Shown: positions 14,884-29,808 of the stretch, piece by piece | Position numbering within the stretch: position 1 is the stretch's first letter | Layout of the letters: each line of letters begins with the position of its first letter | Assembly: GCF_030283205.1 (NCBI RefSeq) | Contig: NZ_JASNWF010000004.1 | Span: 1-64,000 of the forward strand | Length of the DNA: 64,000 nt | Origin: Actinomadura opuntiae | GTDB taxonomy: Bacteria > Actinomycetota > Actinomycetes > Streptosporangiales > Streptosporangiaceae | Direction: 5' to 3' | The notes under the pieces: model-generated | What the model saw: the letters and a program-made list of their open reading frames with translations, nothing else | What the model was told of the DNA's origin: nothing | Databases searched by the model: none | Program-made: the position numbers and the translations under genes

Positions 14884-16866
14884 TCAGCGCGGCCATTGTC
14901 CGGCGATCTCCCGGTGGTGCTCGGCCTCGACGTTCAGCGCGGCCCCCTCGGAGTGGGCGTCCTGCGCGATCAGGTCGTACGAGGCGGCGATGGCGAGGTG
15001 CAGGTCGTACCGGGCCGGGCCGGTGAGCGGGTCGGCGGCGATCCAGAGACCGGCGACGAGGGTCGCCAGGGCCCGGGACCCGACCCTGGGTTCGCGCAGG
15101 CCGGGTGCGTCGGCCGCCTGGACGGACCGCGCCAGCTTCTCGGCCTCGGCGCAGGGGCCGTGCACCGCCGGGGTGCGGCGCGGCGCCGCGGTCACGGCCG
15201 CGGCCAGTGCGAGCCAGGCGGAGGCGGGCATCGCGGTCAGCAGGACCGCGAGCCGGCGGGTGACATGCGGCAGGTCGCCGAGCGCGAGCGCGTGGTACAG
15301 GTCGCGGACCCGCTCCTCGCCGGTCAGGCCCTCCGCCGGCCCGGCGGGGCGGAGGAGGGCGTGGAGCGCGTCCCAGGTGGTGTCGCCCACGGTGCGCTCC
15401 GCCAGCCGGCGTGCCAGCAGCCGCCGGAGGACCGCGGGCAGGGCGCCGGGTCCGCCGCCGAAGTCCGGCTGCCAGATGTCGGAGCGGAGGACGAACGCCG
15501 CGTCCCCCGGGGCCAGCAGGTCCGCGGTGATGAACTGCGCCTCGCCGAGGTCCCGCGCGGCGGCCGTCGTGATCAGATGCTCGCGCCGCCGGTCGCTGAA
15601 GGCGGACAGGAAGTCGTCGACCAGCCGCTCGCCGATCGACCGCTCGGGGTCGGCGGGATCGGCGGGGTCGTACGGGCGGCCGAGGAGCGTCCCGACGTCG
15701 ACCCGCTCGCCGGCGCACTCGACGGCCGCCTGGACGAGCCTGGCCGTCGCGTGCGGGTTCCCCGCGGTGAACTGGTAGATCATTCCCGCCGTGTGGTCGA
15801 AGAACCCCGCGTCGCGCGCCATCCGCTCGGTCTCGGCCGGCGTGAGGTCGGCGAGCGCGACCGGGAGCCGCCGGACCGCGGGATCGCGGAACACCGCCCG
15901 GACGTCGATCTCCGACAGGGACGCGCAGGGCGCCCCGCCCGCGAGGGCCCGCACCGCCGGGCCGCCGCGGCCCGCCGCGATCACCCCGATGGGCGGTGTG
16001 CGCGTCCGGCCCGCACTGGCCGGCAGGAACGCCTTGATGAACGCGACGGCGTGCTCGGCGTTGTCCACGAGGATCGCGCATTTGTATCCGCCCTCGGCGG
16101 CCCTGCTGTGCGCGAATTCGTCCTCGAGGTCGGCGAGAAACGCGTCCAGCAGGAGCTGGTCGACCCAGCCCTGGTGCGCCGGGTAATCGTGGTAGCGGAC
16201 ATTGAGTTTCACGAGCTCGTCGAGCCCCGCCGTCCCTGCGCCGTACCAGCTCTCCCCTTTTTCGAGACCGGAACGTCGGCCGAACCTCGGAAATCGCAGG
16301 CCGTTGCTCATCAGGTCGGAGAGGACCCGGCCGATCACCTCCGCCCACGCCGCGTCCACCATGGTGCCCGCAGCGCGGACGGCGAGGGGCGGGATCACGG
16401 CCCCCGCCAGCCGGCTCAGGAAGTTCCCGAGCGCCGCCTGGTCGCGGTAGCCGTCGAGAATCCTCCGGACCTCCTGCCGGGCCTTTTCCGGGTCCGCTCC
16501 GACGCCGACCGCCGCGCCGATGAGCGGCTCGTCCATCACCATGCGGCCGACGAGCAGCCGCGGGAACCGCAGCCCGTCGAGCCGGCCGCACCGGCGGTTG
16601 AGCTCGAAACCGAGGGCGGCGAGGATATCGGGGACCGATGAGTTCTGCAGCGTCGTTCCGTCCATGCGGGCGTGGGGAACGCGCTCTTGCAGCCCTTCCT
16701 CGATGGCGTCCAGCAAAGCGGTCTTCCCCGCGCCGCCGGGTCCGACGAAGATCAGCAATGGGGATTCGCCGCCCGGTGCGCCCGGTCCGCCCTGACGGAG
16801 TTTGAGGAGTTCGGCGGCGAGCGGCAGCCCGTTGTCCCGGCCATAGAGTCGGTCCATGACTCTCAC
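14884..16866 (-). CDS. P-loop NTPase, STAND/AAA-like
   Basis: A 660 aa protein. Walker A GPGGAGKTALL is at about residues 42-52, a Walker B-like CAILVDNAEHAVAF near 290, and GVIAAGRG follows as a sensor-like strand. The C-terminal half is helical with no recognised enzyme domain. This layout resembles signal-transduction NTPases rather than ABC ATPases. I take GTG 16866, with GAGGG just before it; ATG 16857 (MDRLYGRDNG) is the alternative. It is first in a two-gene operon with the membrane-anchored binding-fold protein. Confidence 0.7.
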   Translation of the reverse strand: MRVMDRLYGRDNGLPLAAELLKLRQGGPGAPGGESPLLIFVGPGGAGKTALLDAIEEGLQERVPHARMDGTTLQNSSVPDILAALGFELNRRCGRLDGLRFPRLLVGRMVMDEPLIGAAVGVGADPEKARQEVRRILDGYRDQAALGNFLSRLAGAVIPPLAVRAAGTMVDAAWAEVIGRVLSDLMSNGLRFPRFGRRSGLEKGESWYGAGTAGLDELVKLNVRYHDYPAHQGWVDQLLLDAFLADLEDEFAHSRAAEGGYKCAILVDNAEHAVAFIKAFLPASAGRTRTPPIGVIAAGRGGPAVRALAGGAPCASLSEIDVRAVFRDPAVRRLPVALADLTPAETERMARDAGFFDHTAGMIYQFTAGNPHATARLVQAAVECAGERVDVGTLLGRPYDPADPADPERSIGERLVDDFLSAFSDRRREHLITTAAARDLGEAQFITADLLAPGDAAFVLRSDIWQPDFGGGPGALPAVLRRLLARRLAERTVGDTTWDALHALLRPAGPAEGLTGEERVRDLYHALALGDLPHVTRRLAVLLTAMPASAWLALAAAVTAAPRRTPAVHGPCAEAEKLARSVQAADAPGLREPRVGSRALATLVAGLWIAADPLTGPARYDLHLAIAASYDLIAQDAHSEGAALNVEAEHHREIAGQWPR

Positions 16867-17150
16867 CGTCCCTCAGTGGCGTCATGACGCGCGTTCTGGA
16901 CAGTCCAAAACCCGGTCTTCCTGCGCTGCCATTTCCCGACCGTCGCCCGCACGCCCCCACTGCGGACCGATCCGCCAATTCATTGTGGCATTGGCTTCGG
17001 CGTCACCGAACGGAAACGAGAGCAGAGTGGAAAAAGACGCACAATCGGGAGCCGGTCATTTCAGAAGAACGGCGCCAACGCGTGCGGGAGGGCCCGGGAC
17101 GCACCGCGCGCCGAGGCCGGCAAGGCGGCGTCGCCTCGTCCGCCAGCGGG

Positions 17151-18740
17151 TCAGCGGCCCGCCGGGCGGAGCGGGGCGCGGCCGCGGATGAGGTCGGCGG
17201 CGCGTTCGGCGATCGCGATCACCGGGGCGTTGGTGTTGCCGCGCGGCACCGCAGGCATGACGGAGGCGTCCACGACCCGCAGTCCCTCGACGCCGCGGAC
17301 GCGCAGCTCGGGATCGCAGACGGCGTCATCGGAGCCGCCCATCGCGCAGGTGCTCGTGGGGTGGAACAGCGTGGCGCACTCGCGGCGGACGAACGCGGCG
17401 ACGTCCGCGTCGTCCTGGACCGGCTCGCCCGGCGCGTACTCGCCGCCCGCCAGATGGCCGAGCGGGCCGACGGCGGCGATCTCGCGGGCCTTCCGGACGC
17501 CCGCGACCAGGATGTCCAGGTCGGCCTTGTCGGCAAGGTAGGCGGGATCGATCAGCGGCTTGGCGTACGGGCTGGCGGACCGCAGCGTCAGCGACCCCCG
17601 GCTGGCGACGGCGATCGCGGTGACCATGACCGACAGCAGCCGCTGCGACGGCTCGACCAGCCCCTGGTCGACGAACGGGGTCGGCAGCACGTGGAACTGC
17701 AGGTCGGGCGCGGGCAGGCCGTCGACCGTCCGGACGAACCCGCCCGCCTCGGCGAGGTTGGACGCGTACGGGCCGCGCGCGAGCGCGGTGTAGAGCGCGA
17801 ACGCGCGAGCGTTCGCCAGCTCCCACAGGCCCTTGGTGTGCGGGGTCGCGAACATGACGTTGACGAACGGATGGTCCTGGAGGCCCTGCCCGACCGGGGA
17901 GTCGGCGACCACGTCGATGCCGTGCGCGCGCAGGTGGTCGGCGGGACCGACGCCCGACAGCATCAGCAGCTGGGGGCTGTTCACCGCGCCGCCGGACAGG
18001 ATCACCTCGGAGCCTGCGCGCGCCTCGACGGTCTCGCCGCGCGCCTCGTACCGGACGCCCGTCGCGCGGCCGTTCTCGATCAGGACGCTGGTGACCAGCG
18101 CGTCGGTGACGACGGTGAGGTTCGGCCGGCGCAGCGCCGGACGCAGGTAGCCGGCCGCGGCCGACCAGCGCTTCCCGCGCCGCTGCGTGACCTGGTAGAA
18201 GCCGACGCCGTCCTGGTCGGCGCCGTTGAAGTCGGGGTTGGCGGCCAGTCCGTACGCCTTGGCCGACTGCACCCACGCCTGCGTCAGCGGGTGCTTGTAG
18301 CGCAGGTCCTCGACGCGCAGCGGGCCGCCGGTGCCGTGGTAGGGGGTCGCGATGCGCTGCTGGTCCTCCGCGCGGCGGAAGTAGGGCAGCAGGTCCTCGT
18401 AACCCCAGCCGTCGCACCCGTAGGCGTCGCGCCAGGTGTCGTAGTCGTACCGGTTCCCGCGGATGTAGATCATCGCGTTGGTGGACGAGCTGCCGCCGAG
18501 CGCGCGCCCGCGCGGCCAGTACACCGCGCGCCCGTCGGCGTGCTCCTGCGGGACGGTCGTGTAGTCCCAGTCGTACGGGCCCTTGATCAGGCTCGCCACC
18601 GCCGCCGGGATGTGGATCTCCGGGGCGTCGTCGGGCGGCCCGGCCTCCAGCAGCAGCACCCTGGCCGCCGGGTCCTGCGACAGCCGGGCGGCCAGCACGC
18701 AGCCGGCGCTGCCCGCACCGACGATGACGTAGTCGTACAC
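17151..18740 (-). CDS. GMC family FAD oxidoreductase
   Basis: Choline dehydrogenase-like flavoprotein, 529 aa. The ADP-binding motif VIVGAGSAG is at residues 5-13, the GMC signatures RGRALGGSSSTNAMIYIRGN and GAVNSPQLLMLSGVGP follow, and the C-terminal block has FHPTSTCAMGG and VPRGNTNAPV with the expected active-site His/Asn. Substrate is an alcohol or choline-like compound. The frame is open upstream, but the GTG at 18740 sits 7 nt after TAGTGT, which fits a leaderless start. It is back to back with the adenosyltransferase gene. Confidence 0.9.
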   Translation of the reverse strand: MYDYVIVGAGSAGCVLAARLSQDPAARVLLLEAGPPDDAPEIHIPAAVASLIKGPYDWDYTTVPQEHADGRAVYWPRGRALGGSSSTNAMIYIRGNRYDYDTWRDAYGCDGWGYEDLLPYFRRAEDQQRIATPYHGTGGPLRVEDLRYKHPLTQAWVQSAKAYGLAANPDFNGADQDGVGFYQVTQRRGKRWSAAAGYLRPALRRPNLTVVTDALVTSVLIENGRATGVRYEARGETVEARAGSEVILSGGAVNSPQLLMLSGVGPADHLRAHGIDVVADSPVGQGLQDHPFVNVMFATPHTKGLWELANARAFALYTALARGPYASNLAEAGGFVRTVDGLPAPDLQFHVLPTPFVDQGLVEPSQRLLSVMVTAIAVASRGSLTLRSASPYAKPLIDPAYLADKADLDILVAGVRKAREIAAVGPLGHLAGGEYAPGEPVQDDADVAAFVRRECATLFHPTSTCAMGGSDDAVCDPELRVRGVEGLRVVDASVMPAVPRGNTNAPVIAIAERAADLIRGRAPLRPAGR

Positions 18741-18747
18741 GAAACGA

Positions 18748-18824
18748 ACACTACCGAACGGTTTTCCGACGTCACCGGACGGTCGGCCCGCGCCGTCCGG
18801 CCCCGCCCGCCCCGGCGCTAGTGT
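18748..18824. promoter_or_regulatory. Back-to-back leaderless promoters
   Basis: The same -10 box TAGTGT occurs on the minus strand (18748-18753) and the plus strand (18819-18824). Each is exactly 7 nt from the start codon of its gene (GTG 18740 minus, ATG 18832 plus). No Shine-Dalgarno is seen for either. Confidence 0.55.
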
Positions 18825-18831
18825 GACGGCC

Positions 18832-19458
18832 ATGGCGAAGAACAGGGAGACCCCCGTCGTCCTCTCGCGGATCTACACCCGGACCGGCGACGACGGCAGC
18901 ACCGCGCTCGGCGACGCGTCCCGGACGAGCAAGACCGACCCCCGCCTGGCCGCCTACGCCGACGTGGAGGAGGCCAACGCCGCGATCGGCGCGGCCCTGA
19001 CGCTCGGCGACCTGCCGGAGGAGCTGAGGACGCTGCTGACCCGCGTCCAGAACGAGATGTTCGACGTCGGCGCCGACCTGTGCGCGCCGGTGGTGCCCGA
19101 CCCCGAGTACCCGCCGCTGCGCGTCGACCCGTCCTACATCGAGCGCCTCGAGGCGGCCTGCGACGAGCACAACGCCGCCCTGGAGCCGCTGCGCAGCTTC
19201 ATCCTGCCCGGCGGCACCCCCGGCGGGGCGCTGCTGCACGTCGCGCGGACGGTGACGCGGCGCGCCGAGCGGTCCGCGTGGGCGGCGATCGAGGCGCACG
19301 GCGCCGCTCCCGTCGGCGACCCGGACGCCGCCGACCGGGGCGTGAACCCGCTCACCGCCGCGTACCTGAACCGGCTGTCGGACCTGCTGTTCATCCTGTG
19401 CCGCGTCGCGAACGCCGGCCACGGCGACGTGCTGTGGAAGCCGGGCGGCGAACGCTGA
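18832..19458 (+). CDS. Cob(I)yrinic acid a,c-diamide adenosyltransferase (PduO type)
   Basis: Transfers adenosyl from ATP to cob(I)alamin to make coenzyme B12; 208 aa. The ATP-binding TRTGDDGSTALGD is near the N-terminus, and NPLTAAYLNRLSDLLFILCR is the family end block. I start at ATG 18832, not GTG 18823, because the GTG lies inside the TAGTGT -10 box and the ATG is 7 nt after it. The position matches Rv1314c, which follows the ATP synthase block in mycobacteria. Confidence 0.93.
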   Translation: MAKNRETPVVLSRIYTRTGDDGSTALGDASRTSKTDPRLAAYADVEEANAAIGAALTLGDLPEELRTLLTRVQNEMFDVGADLCAPVVPDPEYPPLRVDPSYIERLEAACDEHNAALEPLRSFILPGGTPGGALLHVARTVTRRAERSAWAAIEAHGAAPVGDPDAADRGVNPLTAAYLNRLSDLLFILCRVANAGHGDVLWKPGGER

Positions 19459-19466
19459 ACCGGGGC

Positions 19467-19488
19467 GGGGTGGGGTTAGCCCCACCCC
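19467..19488. promoter_or_regulatory. Palindrome shared with the kinase operon
   Basis: GGGGTGGGG (19467-19475), loop TTAG, CCCCACCCC (19480-19488). The core GGTGGGGTTAGCCCCACC recurs upstream of the sensor kinase gene (39390-39407). In both places GGCAGGCT, a possible -10 region, lies 60-61 bp downstream (here 19530-19537). Confidence 0.6.
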
Positions 19489-19582
19489 CGGAACGCCGGT
19501 CCGCCTCCTGTCGGCGCGGCCGGCCGCACGGCAGGCTGTCCCGTGACGGGGGCGCGAGGCGAGCGGCGGGGAGAGACGCGAC

Positions 19583-20518
19583 GTGAGAACTCTGGCAGGG
19601 GCGGCGCTGGCCGGCTCGGCGGTGCTGGCGGGAGCGGCCGTGGCGGGCTGCGGGCTCAGCTTCAGCCGCCACACCGAGGACCGCTCCTACACCGCGCCGG
19701 ACGGCGTCGGCGCGCTGAAGGTGTCGCCGGGCGACGGGTCGGTGCAGATCACCGCCTCCGACTCCCCCGGCATCAAGGTCACCGAGCGTCTGCGCTGGTC
19801 CAACGACCGCAACAAGCCGCAGCCGCGGCATGACGTCGACGGGCGGACGCTGTCGCTGTCGGCGAAGTGCGGGCACAGCGTGATCGGATCCAACCCGTGC
19901 CGGATCTCCTACCGGATCCAGGTGCCGCGCGCCACGGCCGTCGAGGTGCGCGGCGGCGCCGGGTCGATCCGGGTCTCCGGCCTGGCCGGGACGGTCCGGC
20001 TGCACGGCGACACCGGCGCGGTCGCCGCGACGGACCTGCGCACCTCCTCGGCGGAGCTCAGCGCGGGCTCGGGGAACGTGCGGATCTCGGGCCGGGCCGA
20101 CGCCGCCGACCTGCACACCGACACCGGGTCGATCACCGCGACCGGCCTGACGTCCGGCCGGCTGACGGTCGGGGCCGGCAGCGGTGCCGTCCGGCTGGGC
20201 GGCCGCATCACCTCCGCCGAGGTGCGCACCGACACGGGTGCGCTCCGGGCGGACGGCCTCACCGCCGACCGGCTGGCCGTCGAGACCGGCGCCGGGTCGA
20301 TCATGCTCGGCCTGGCCGCGGCGCCGAGCACCGTCCGGGCCACCACCGACACCGGTTCCGTCCGGCTGCGGCTGCCCGCCGCCCGGCCCTACGCGGTCGC
20401 GCTGACCACCGACACCGGCGGCAAGCTGATCGACCCCGGCATCCGCCAGGACCCGGCGTCGCCCCGCCGCATCACGGTCAAGACCGGCGCCGGCGCCATC
20501 TCGATCAAACCCGCCTGA
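19583..20518 (+). CDS. DUF4097 lipoprotein (putative surface beta-helix)
   Basis: A 311 aa protein starting at GTG 19583. The signal peptide ends in AVAGC, a lipobox, so it is likely a lipoprotein. The mature part is a run of repeated short strands (VEVRGGAGSIRVSG, ADLHTDTGSITATG, AEVRTDTGALRADG, VRATTDTGSVRLRL), the DUF4097 pattern predicted to form a beta-solenoid. It may be an envelope stress or adhesion component. The promoter shares a palindrome and spacing with the two-component operon at 37.2-39.3 kb. Confidence 0.85.
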   Translation: MRTLAGAALAGSAVLAGAAVAGCGLSFSRHTEDRSYTAPDGVGALKVSPGDGSVQITASDSPGIKVTERLRWSNDRNKPQPRHDVDGRTLSLSAKCGHSVIGSNPCRISYRIQVPRATAVEVRGGAGSIRVSGLAGTVRLHGDTGAVAATDLRTSSAELSAGSGNVRISGRADAADLHTDTGSITATGLTSGRLTVGAGSGAVRLGGRITSAEVRTDTGALRADGLTADRLAVETGAGSIMLGLAAAPSTVRATTDTGSVRLRLPAARPYAVALTTDTGGKLIDPGIRQDPASPRRITVKTGAGAISIKPA

Positions 20519-20533
20519 CCCGGCCGCGCAGCC

Positions 20534-22045
20534 TCACCGCACCAGGTACCGCCCCCGCCATTCGGGACGGTACGGGGCCGCCGGCAGCGCCGCGACGCGC
20601 GCCTCCCCGTTCACCGGGAGCGTGCTGGCGGCCAGCCGCTGCGTCGCGTAGGCGACGCCGTCGACGTTGGTGTCCAGCAGCTTCAGGTCGACGTTCTTCA
20701 TCCGGTCGCACCTGGCGTGGTAGCACGGGTCGTACGCCTTGCCGGCCGTCCCGCCGTACGCCTTGGCCTCCGCGGCCGTCTTGACGCCCTCCGCGCCGGT
20801 CTCGATGCCGCCCGCCGGGATGCCCTTCTCCACGAACGGCCCGTAGTCCGAGCGCCCGTCGAACGGGCTCTGGGTCACCGGCAGGTGCCGTCCGGCGAAG
20901 TACTCCCGGAAGATCTTCTCGATCGCGCCGGACCCGGCCGGCGGGACGGTGCCGATGCGCGAGGAGTGGTCGCCGTCGTAGACCGCTCGGGTGCCGTTCG
21001 GCGACCCCAACATGTCGAAGTTCAGGTTCAGTGCGATCGCGCGCCGGTCCGCGGCGCTCAGCGTCCGGACGTAGTGCGTGGACCCCATGAGGCCCTCTTC
21101 CTCTGCGCCCCACCAGGCGAAGCGCACCCGGTTGCGCAGGTCACCGGCGGGCAGCTTGCGGATCTTCTCCGCGACCGCCAGCAGCGCCGCCGCACCCGTC
21201 GCGTTGTCGTTGATCCCCGGCCCCTCGGGGACGCTGTCGAGGTGCGCGCCCGCCACGACCACGTTGCCGGCCCGGCCCCGCGCGGTGTCGGCGATGACGT
21301 TGCTCGCCGACCGCTTGCCGTGCACGGTGTCGGTCCGCACCCGCAGCGTCAGGCCGCCCTTCTTCGCGGCCTTCGCCAGCTCCGCTCCCACCTTGGCGGA
21401 CGGGCCCACCACCGGGATCGGCGCGACCTTCTCCGCCGTCCCGTTCACCGGGCCCTTCTCGCCCGGCTTGTTGAAGATCACCGCGGCGGCGGCGCCCGCC
21501 GCCCGCGCCCGCGCGACCTTCGTGGAGAACGCGCACGTCCCGCGCTGCATCAGCGCGATCGAGCCCTTGCGGAAGCCCGCGAAGTCGCCGCTCTCGCAGC
21601 CGCTCGTCCCCTCGCCGGAGGCGGGCAGGTCCACCGCCGCCACCGGCGCGGTCACGTCCCCGGCGCCCGAGTAGGCGAACGTCAGGAAGTCCGTGCCCAC
21701 CTTGTAGGACGCCCTGGACGGCGCCGTCCGCGCCAGCGACGGCGCCGAGCGCTCCCGCCAGTACGGGAACGTGAACCGCTGCACCTTCGGCGTGTACCCG
21801 GCCTTCCGCAGCCGGCCCTCGACGTACCGGACCGACACCTGGAAGCCCTGCCCGCCGACCGCGCGGTTCCCGCCGTTGTAGTCGGCGATCTCCTGGAACG
21901 CGGCCAGATGGCGCCGGACGTCCTTCAGGGTGACCAGCGCCGCCAGGTCCGGACCCGCCGGCGCGCCGGGAACGGCGGCGGCCTGCGCCCCCGGGACGAC
22001 GGCGGCCGACAGCGCCACGGCGGCGCCGGTGAAGAGCTTGCGCAC
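20534..22045 (-). CDS. Secreted M28 family aminopeptidase
   Basis: About 503 aa with a Sec signal peptide (VRKLFTGAAVALSAAVVPGAQA), an inserted PA domain (around GSIALMQRGTCAFSTKVARA) and the M28 zinc site: His (AGAHLDSV), Asp (GINDNATG), Glu-Glu (WWGAEEEG), Asp (LNFDMLG) and the distal His (CYHARCD). It should remove N-terminal residues from extracellular peptides. The frame opens with GTG at 22051, but AGGAG with 5 nt spacing favours the GTG at 22045. It is convergent with the DUF4097 gene. Confidence 0.9.
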   Translation of the reverse strand: MRKLFTGAAVALSAAVVPGAQAAAVPGAPAGPDLAALVTLKDVRRHLAAFQEIADYNGGNRAVGGQGFQVSVRYVEGRLRKAGYTPKVQRFTFPYWRERSAPSLARTAPSRASYKVGTDFLTFAYSGAGDVTAPVAAVDLPASGEGTSGCESGDFAGFRKGSIALMQRGTCAFSTKVARARAAGAAAAVIFNKPGEKGPVNGTAEKVAPIPVVGPSAKVGAELAKAAKKGGLTLRVRTDTVHGKRSASNVIADTARGRAGNVVVAGAHLDSVPEGPGINDNATGAAALLAVAEKIRKLPAGDLRNRVRFAWWGAEEEGLMGSTHYVRTLSAADRRAIALNLNFDMLGSPNGTRAVYDGDHSSRIGTVPPAGSGAIEKIFREYFAGRHLPVTQSPFDGRSDYGPFVEKGIPAGGIETGAEGVKTAAEAKAYGGTAGKAYDPCYHARCDRMKNVDLKLLDTNVDGVAYATQRLAASTLPVNGEARVAALPAAPYRPEWRGRYLVR

Positions 22046-22215
22046 GTGCACTCCTGCGGAGACGGGAAGGAGCCTGACCAGGGCCGATCATGAACTCGGC
22101 GCCCGCCCGCCGCAAGGATCGCCGGAGCGACCCGGCCGTTTCGATACCGCGGCCTTACCGTCCGCACGCCAACGCGCGGCTCGGCCGTCCCGTCCGGGCC
22201 GCGGCGCGGGACGGA

Positions 22216-22692
22216 TCACTCCGGCGGGTGCACGTCCACCGGGAAGCCCGGCGGCGCCGCCTCCAGCCAGGCCAGGAACCCGGTCAGCGCCGCCGCGCCC
22301 ATCGCCAGCTCCACCACGCGCGCGCCGTCGCGCACCTCGATCACGCTCACGTCCGGCAGCAGCCCGTCCGCCTCGTCCGGCCCGGGCGCCCGCCGGTTGG
22401 ACACGACGAGGCCCCGGCGGTGGATCACCTGCCGGGGCCTTCTGCGGAAGCCGAAGACGCGGTGCCAGTGCAGCTCGTCGCCCCGGTACCGGCCGATACC
22501 GAGGCGCCACACCCCCGGCGCGGCGTCCGGGCCGGCGCCCTCGCCGGGCAGGGTGCGCAGGCTGCACTCCACGGTGCCGCCGCCGCGCACGAACAGCCAG
22601 CGGCGCACGGCCATCGTCACGAAGACGAGCGCGACCACCAGGACGAACCCGGCGAGCACCCCGCCCGCGTCAAGTGCCAGGTGCCCGCCCAA
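22216..22692 (-). CDS. DUF2550 membrane protein
   Basis: A 158 aa protein with one N-terminal membrane segment (VLAGFVLVVALVFVTMAV) and a cytoplasmic domain containing WRLGIGRYRGDELHWHRVFG and RRGLVVSNRR, the DUF2550 pattern. It directly follows atpC as Rv1312 does in mycobacteria; its role is not established. The start is uncertain: TTG 22692 opens the frame, with a later GTG as alternative. Confidence 0.82.
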   Translation of the reverse strand: MGGHLALDAGGVLAGFVLVVALVFVTMAVRRWLFVRGGGTVECSLRTLPGEGAGPDAAPGVWRLGIGRYRGDELHWHRVFGFRRRPRQVIHRRGLVVSNRRAPGPDEADGLLPDVSVIEVRDGARVVELAMGAAALTGFLAWLEAAPPGFPVDVHPPE

Positions 22693-22722
22693 GTCCCCCC
22701 GCCGTTCGCTCGATGCGAAAAA

Positions 22723-23109
22723 CTAGACCTCGATGCCCGCCGCGCGCAGCCGCGCCCGGGCCCGCCGCTCCGGCGTCGCGTCCTCGCCGTCGCCGGACAG
22801 CGCGCTCTCCAGCGCCTGCCGGGCCTCCTGGACGTCGATCTCGTCGCCGATCTCGGCCTGCTCGGCCAGGATCGCGACCTCGTCGCCCGCGACGGAGAAG
22901 AACCCGCTGCCGACCATCGCGCTGACCCGCTCGCCGCCGTCGGCCGGCTCGATGGTCACCACGCTGCCGTCCAGCAGCACGCCGAGCACCGGGGCGTGGC
23001 CCGGCAGGATGCCGAGCGAGCCCTCGATGGTCTGCGCGACCACCGTCCTGGCCTCGCCGGACCAGATCTCGCGCTCCGGCGAGACCAGGCCGACCTTCAG
23101 GGTTGCCAC
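22723..23109 (-). CDS. atpC: ATP synthase epsilon subunit
   Basis: 128 aa epsilon chain of the F1 central stalk. The beta-barrel part reads TLKVGLVSPEREIWSGEA and GSLGILPGHAPVLGVL, and a C-terminal helical pair follows from residue 88. It couples rotation to catalysis and can inhibit ATP hydrolysis. It is the last of the eight core genes, 75 bp after atpD. Confidence 0.97.
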   Translation of the reverse strand: MATLKVGLVSPEREIWSGEARTVVAQTIEGSLGILPGHAPVLGVLLDGSVVTIEPADGGERVSAMVGSGFFSVAGDEVAILAEQAEIGDEIDVQEARQALESALSGDGEDATPERRARARLRAAGIEV

Positions 23110-23184
23110 GTCTGTTTCCTCCGAATACTGGAGCGGTTCCGGCGGGGCGCCGGACGCGTCGTCCGGGCGCCCCGCCGGAGCGGA

Positions 23185-25517
<2,333 letters not shown>

Positions 25518-25522
25518 CGCCG

Positions 25523-27160
<1,638 letters not shown>

Positions 27161-27199
27161 GATTCCTCTCTTGCTCCCTTGGGATCAGCTCGGCCGGCG

Positions 27200-28596
<1,397 letters not shown>

Positions 28597-28613
28597 TCAG
28601 GTGGCAGGGTGGG

Positions 28614-28952
<339 letters not shown>

Positions 28953-29747
28953 CTAGTGTTCCGCCTCGAGGCCGCTCTGGATGTACATGGCGGCCAGCAT
29001 GGCGAACAGGAAGGCCTGCAGGAACTGGATCAGCAGCTCGAAGGCGGTCATCACGATCGTGACGAGGACGCCGACGATGCCGACGCCGAACCCGGCGACG
29101 GTGGGCTTCTCGAACAGGAACCAGAAGCCGACGAGGCTGAAGAACGCGAGGATGGTGTGGCCGGCGAACATGTTGGCGAACAGCCGCACCGCGTGCGTGA
29201 AGGGCGCCAGGATGAAGGTCGAGAGGTACTCGATCGGCACCAGCAGGATGTACATCGGCTTCGGCAGGCCCTTGGGGAGCATGTCGGTGAAGTACCGGGC
29301 GCCCTGGTGCTTGATGCCGAGGTAGACCTTCAGGCAGTACACGAAGATCGCGAGCACGATCGGGAACGCGATGTGCGAGGCGATCGGGAACTGGATGATC
29401 GGGATGACCGAGAAGATGTTCCAGACCCACACCAGGAAGAACAGCGACATCAGCAGCGGCATCCACCGCTCGGTGTTCTTGCCGAGGAACGGGCGCGCGA
29501 TCTGGTCGCGGACGAAGATGTAGCCGACCTCGCCGATGTTCTGCATGCCCCGCGGCACGAGCTTCGGCTTGGCGAACGCACTCCAGAAGAACGCGCAGAT
29601 CAGCAGGGCGCCGACGACCGCGAACAGCACCGGCTTGGTCAGCCAGCCCGGGGCACCGGAGAACAGGGGTGGGAAGTCGAAGATCTCAGGCCCCGGGGCC
29701 TGGAACTCCTCCCCACCGGAGGAGGCGAGGACCGTCAGCGCGTTCAC
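28953..29747 (-). CDS. atpB: ATP synthase a subunit
   Basis: Fo stator with the proton half-channels, 264 aa, six or so membrane segments. The essential Arg is in THAVRLFANMFAGH, and the C-terminal helix FELLIQFLQAFLFAML is conserved. It precedes atpE by 105 bp, as in other actinobacteria. Confidence 0.97.
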   Translation of the reverse strand: MNALTVLASSGGEEFQAPGPEIFDFPPLFSGAPGWLTKPVLFAVVGALLICAFFWSAFAKPKLVPRGMQNIGEVGYIFVRDQIARPFLGKNTERWMPLLMSLFFLVWVWNIFSVIPIIQFPIASHIAFPIVLAIFVYCLKVYLGIKHQGARYFTDMLPKGLPKPMYILLVPIEYLSTFILAPFTHAVRLFANMFAGHTILAFFSLVGFWFLFEKPTVAGFGVGIVGVLVTIVMTAFELLIQFLQAFLFAMLAAMYIQSGLEAEH

Positions 29748-29808
29748 GCGGCGTTCCCTTCGTCAATGTGGTGATGTTTCACGTAGGCTTCCTCGGCGGC
29801 GGGGCCGC

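Noticed and set aside
14852..16978. 708-codon minus frame overlapping the NTPase gene
   Set aside because: Another frame of the same DNA gives the protein with Walker motifs; this one is Arg/Gly/Pro-rich shadow.
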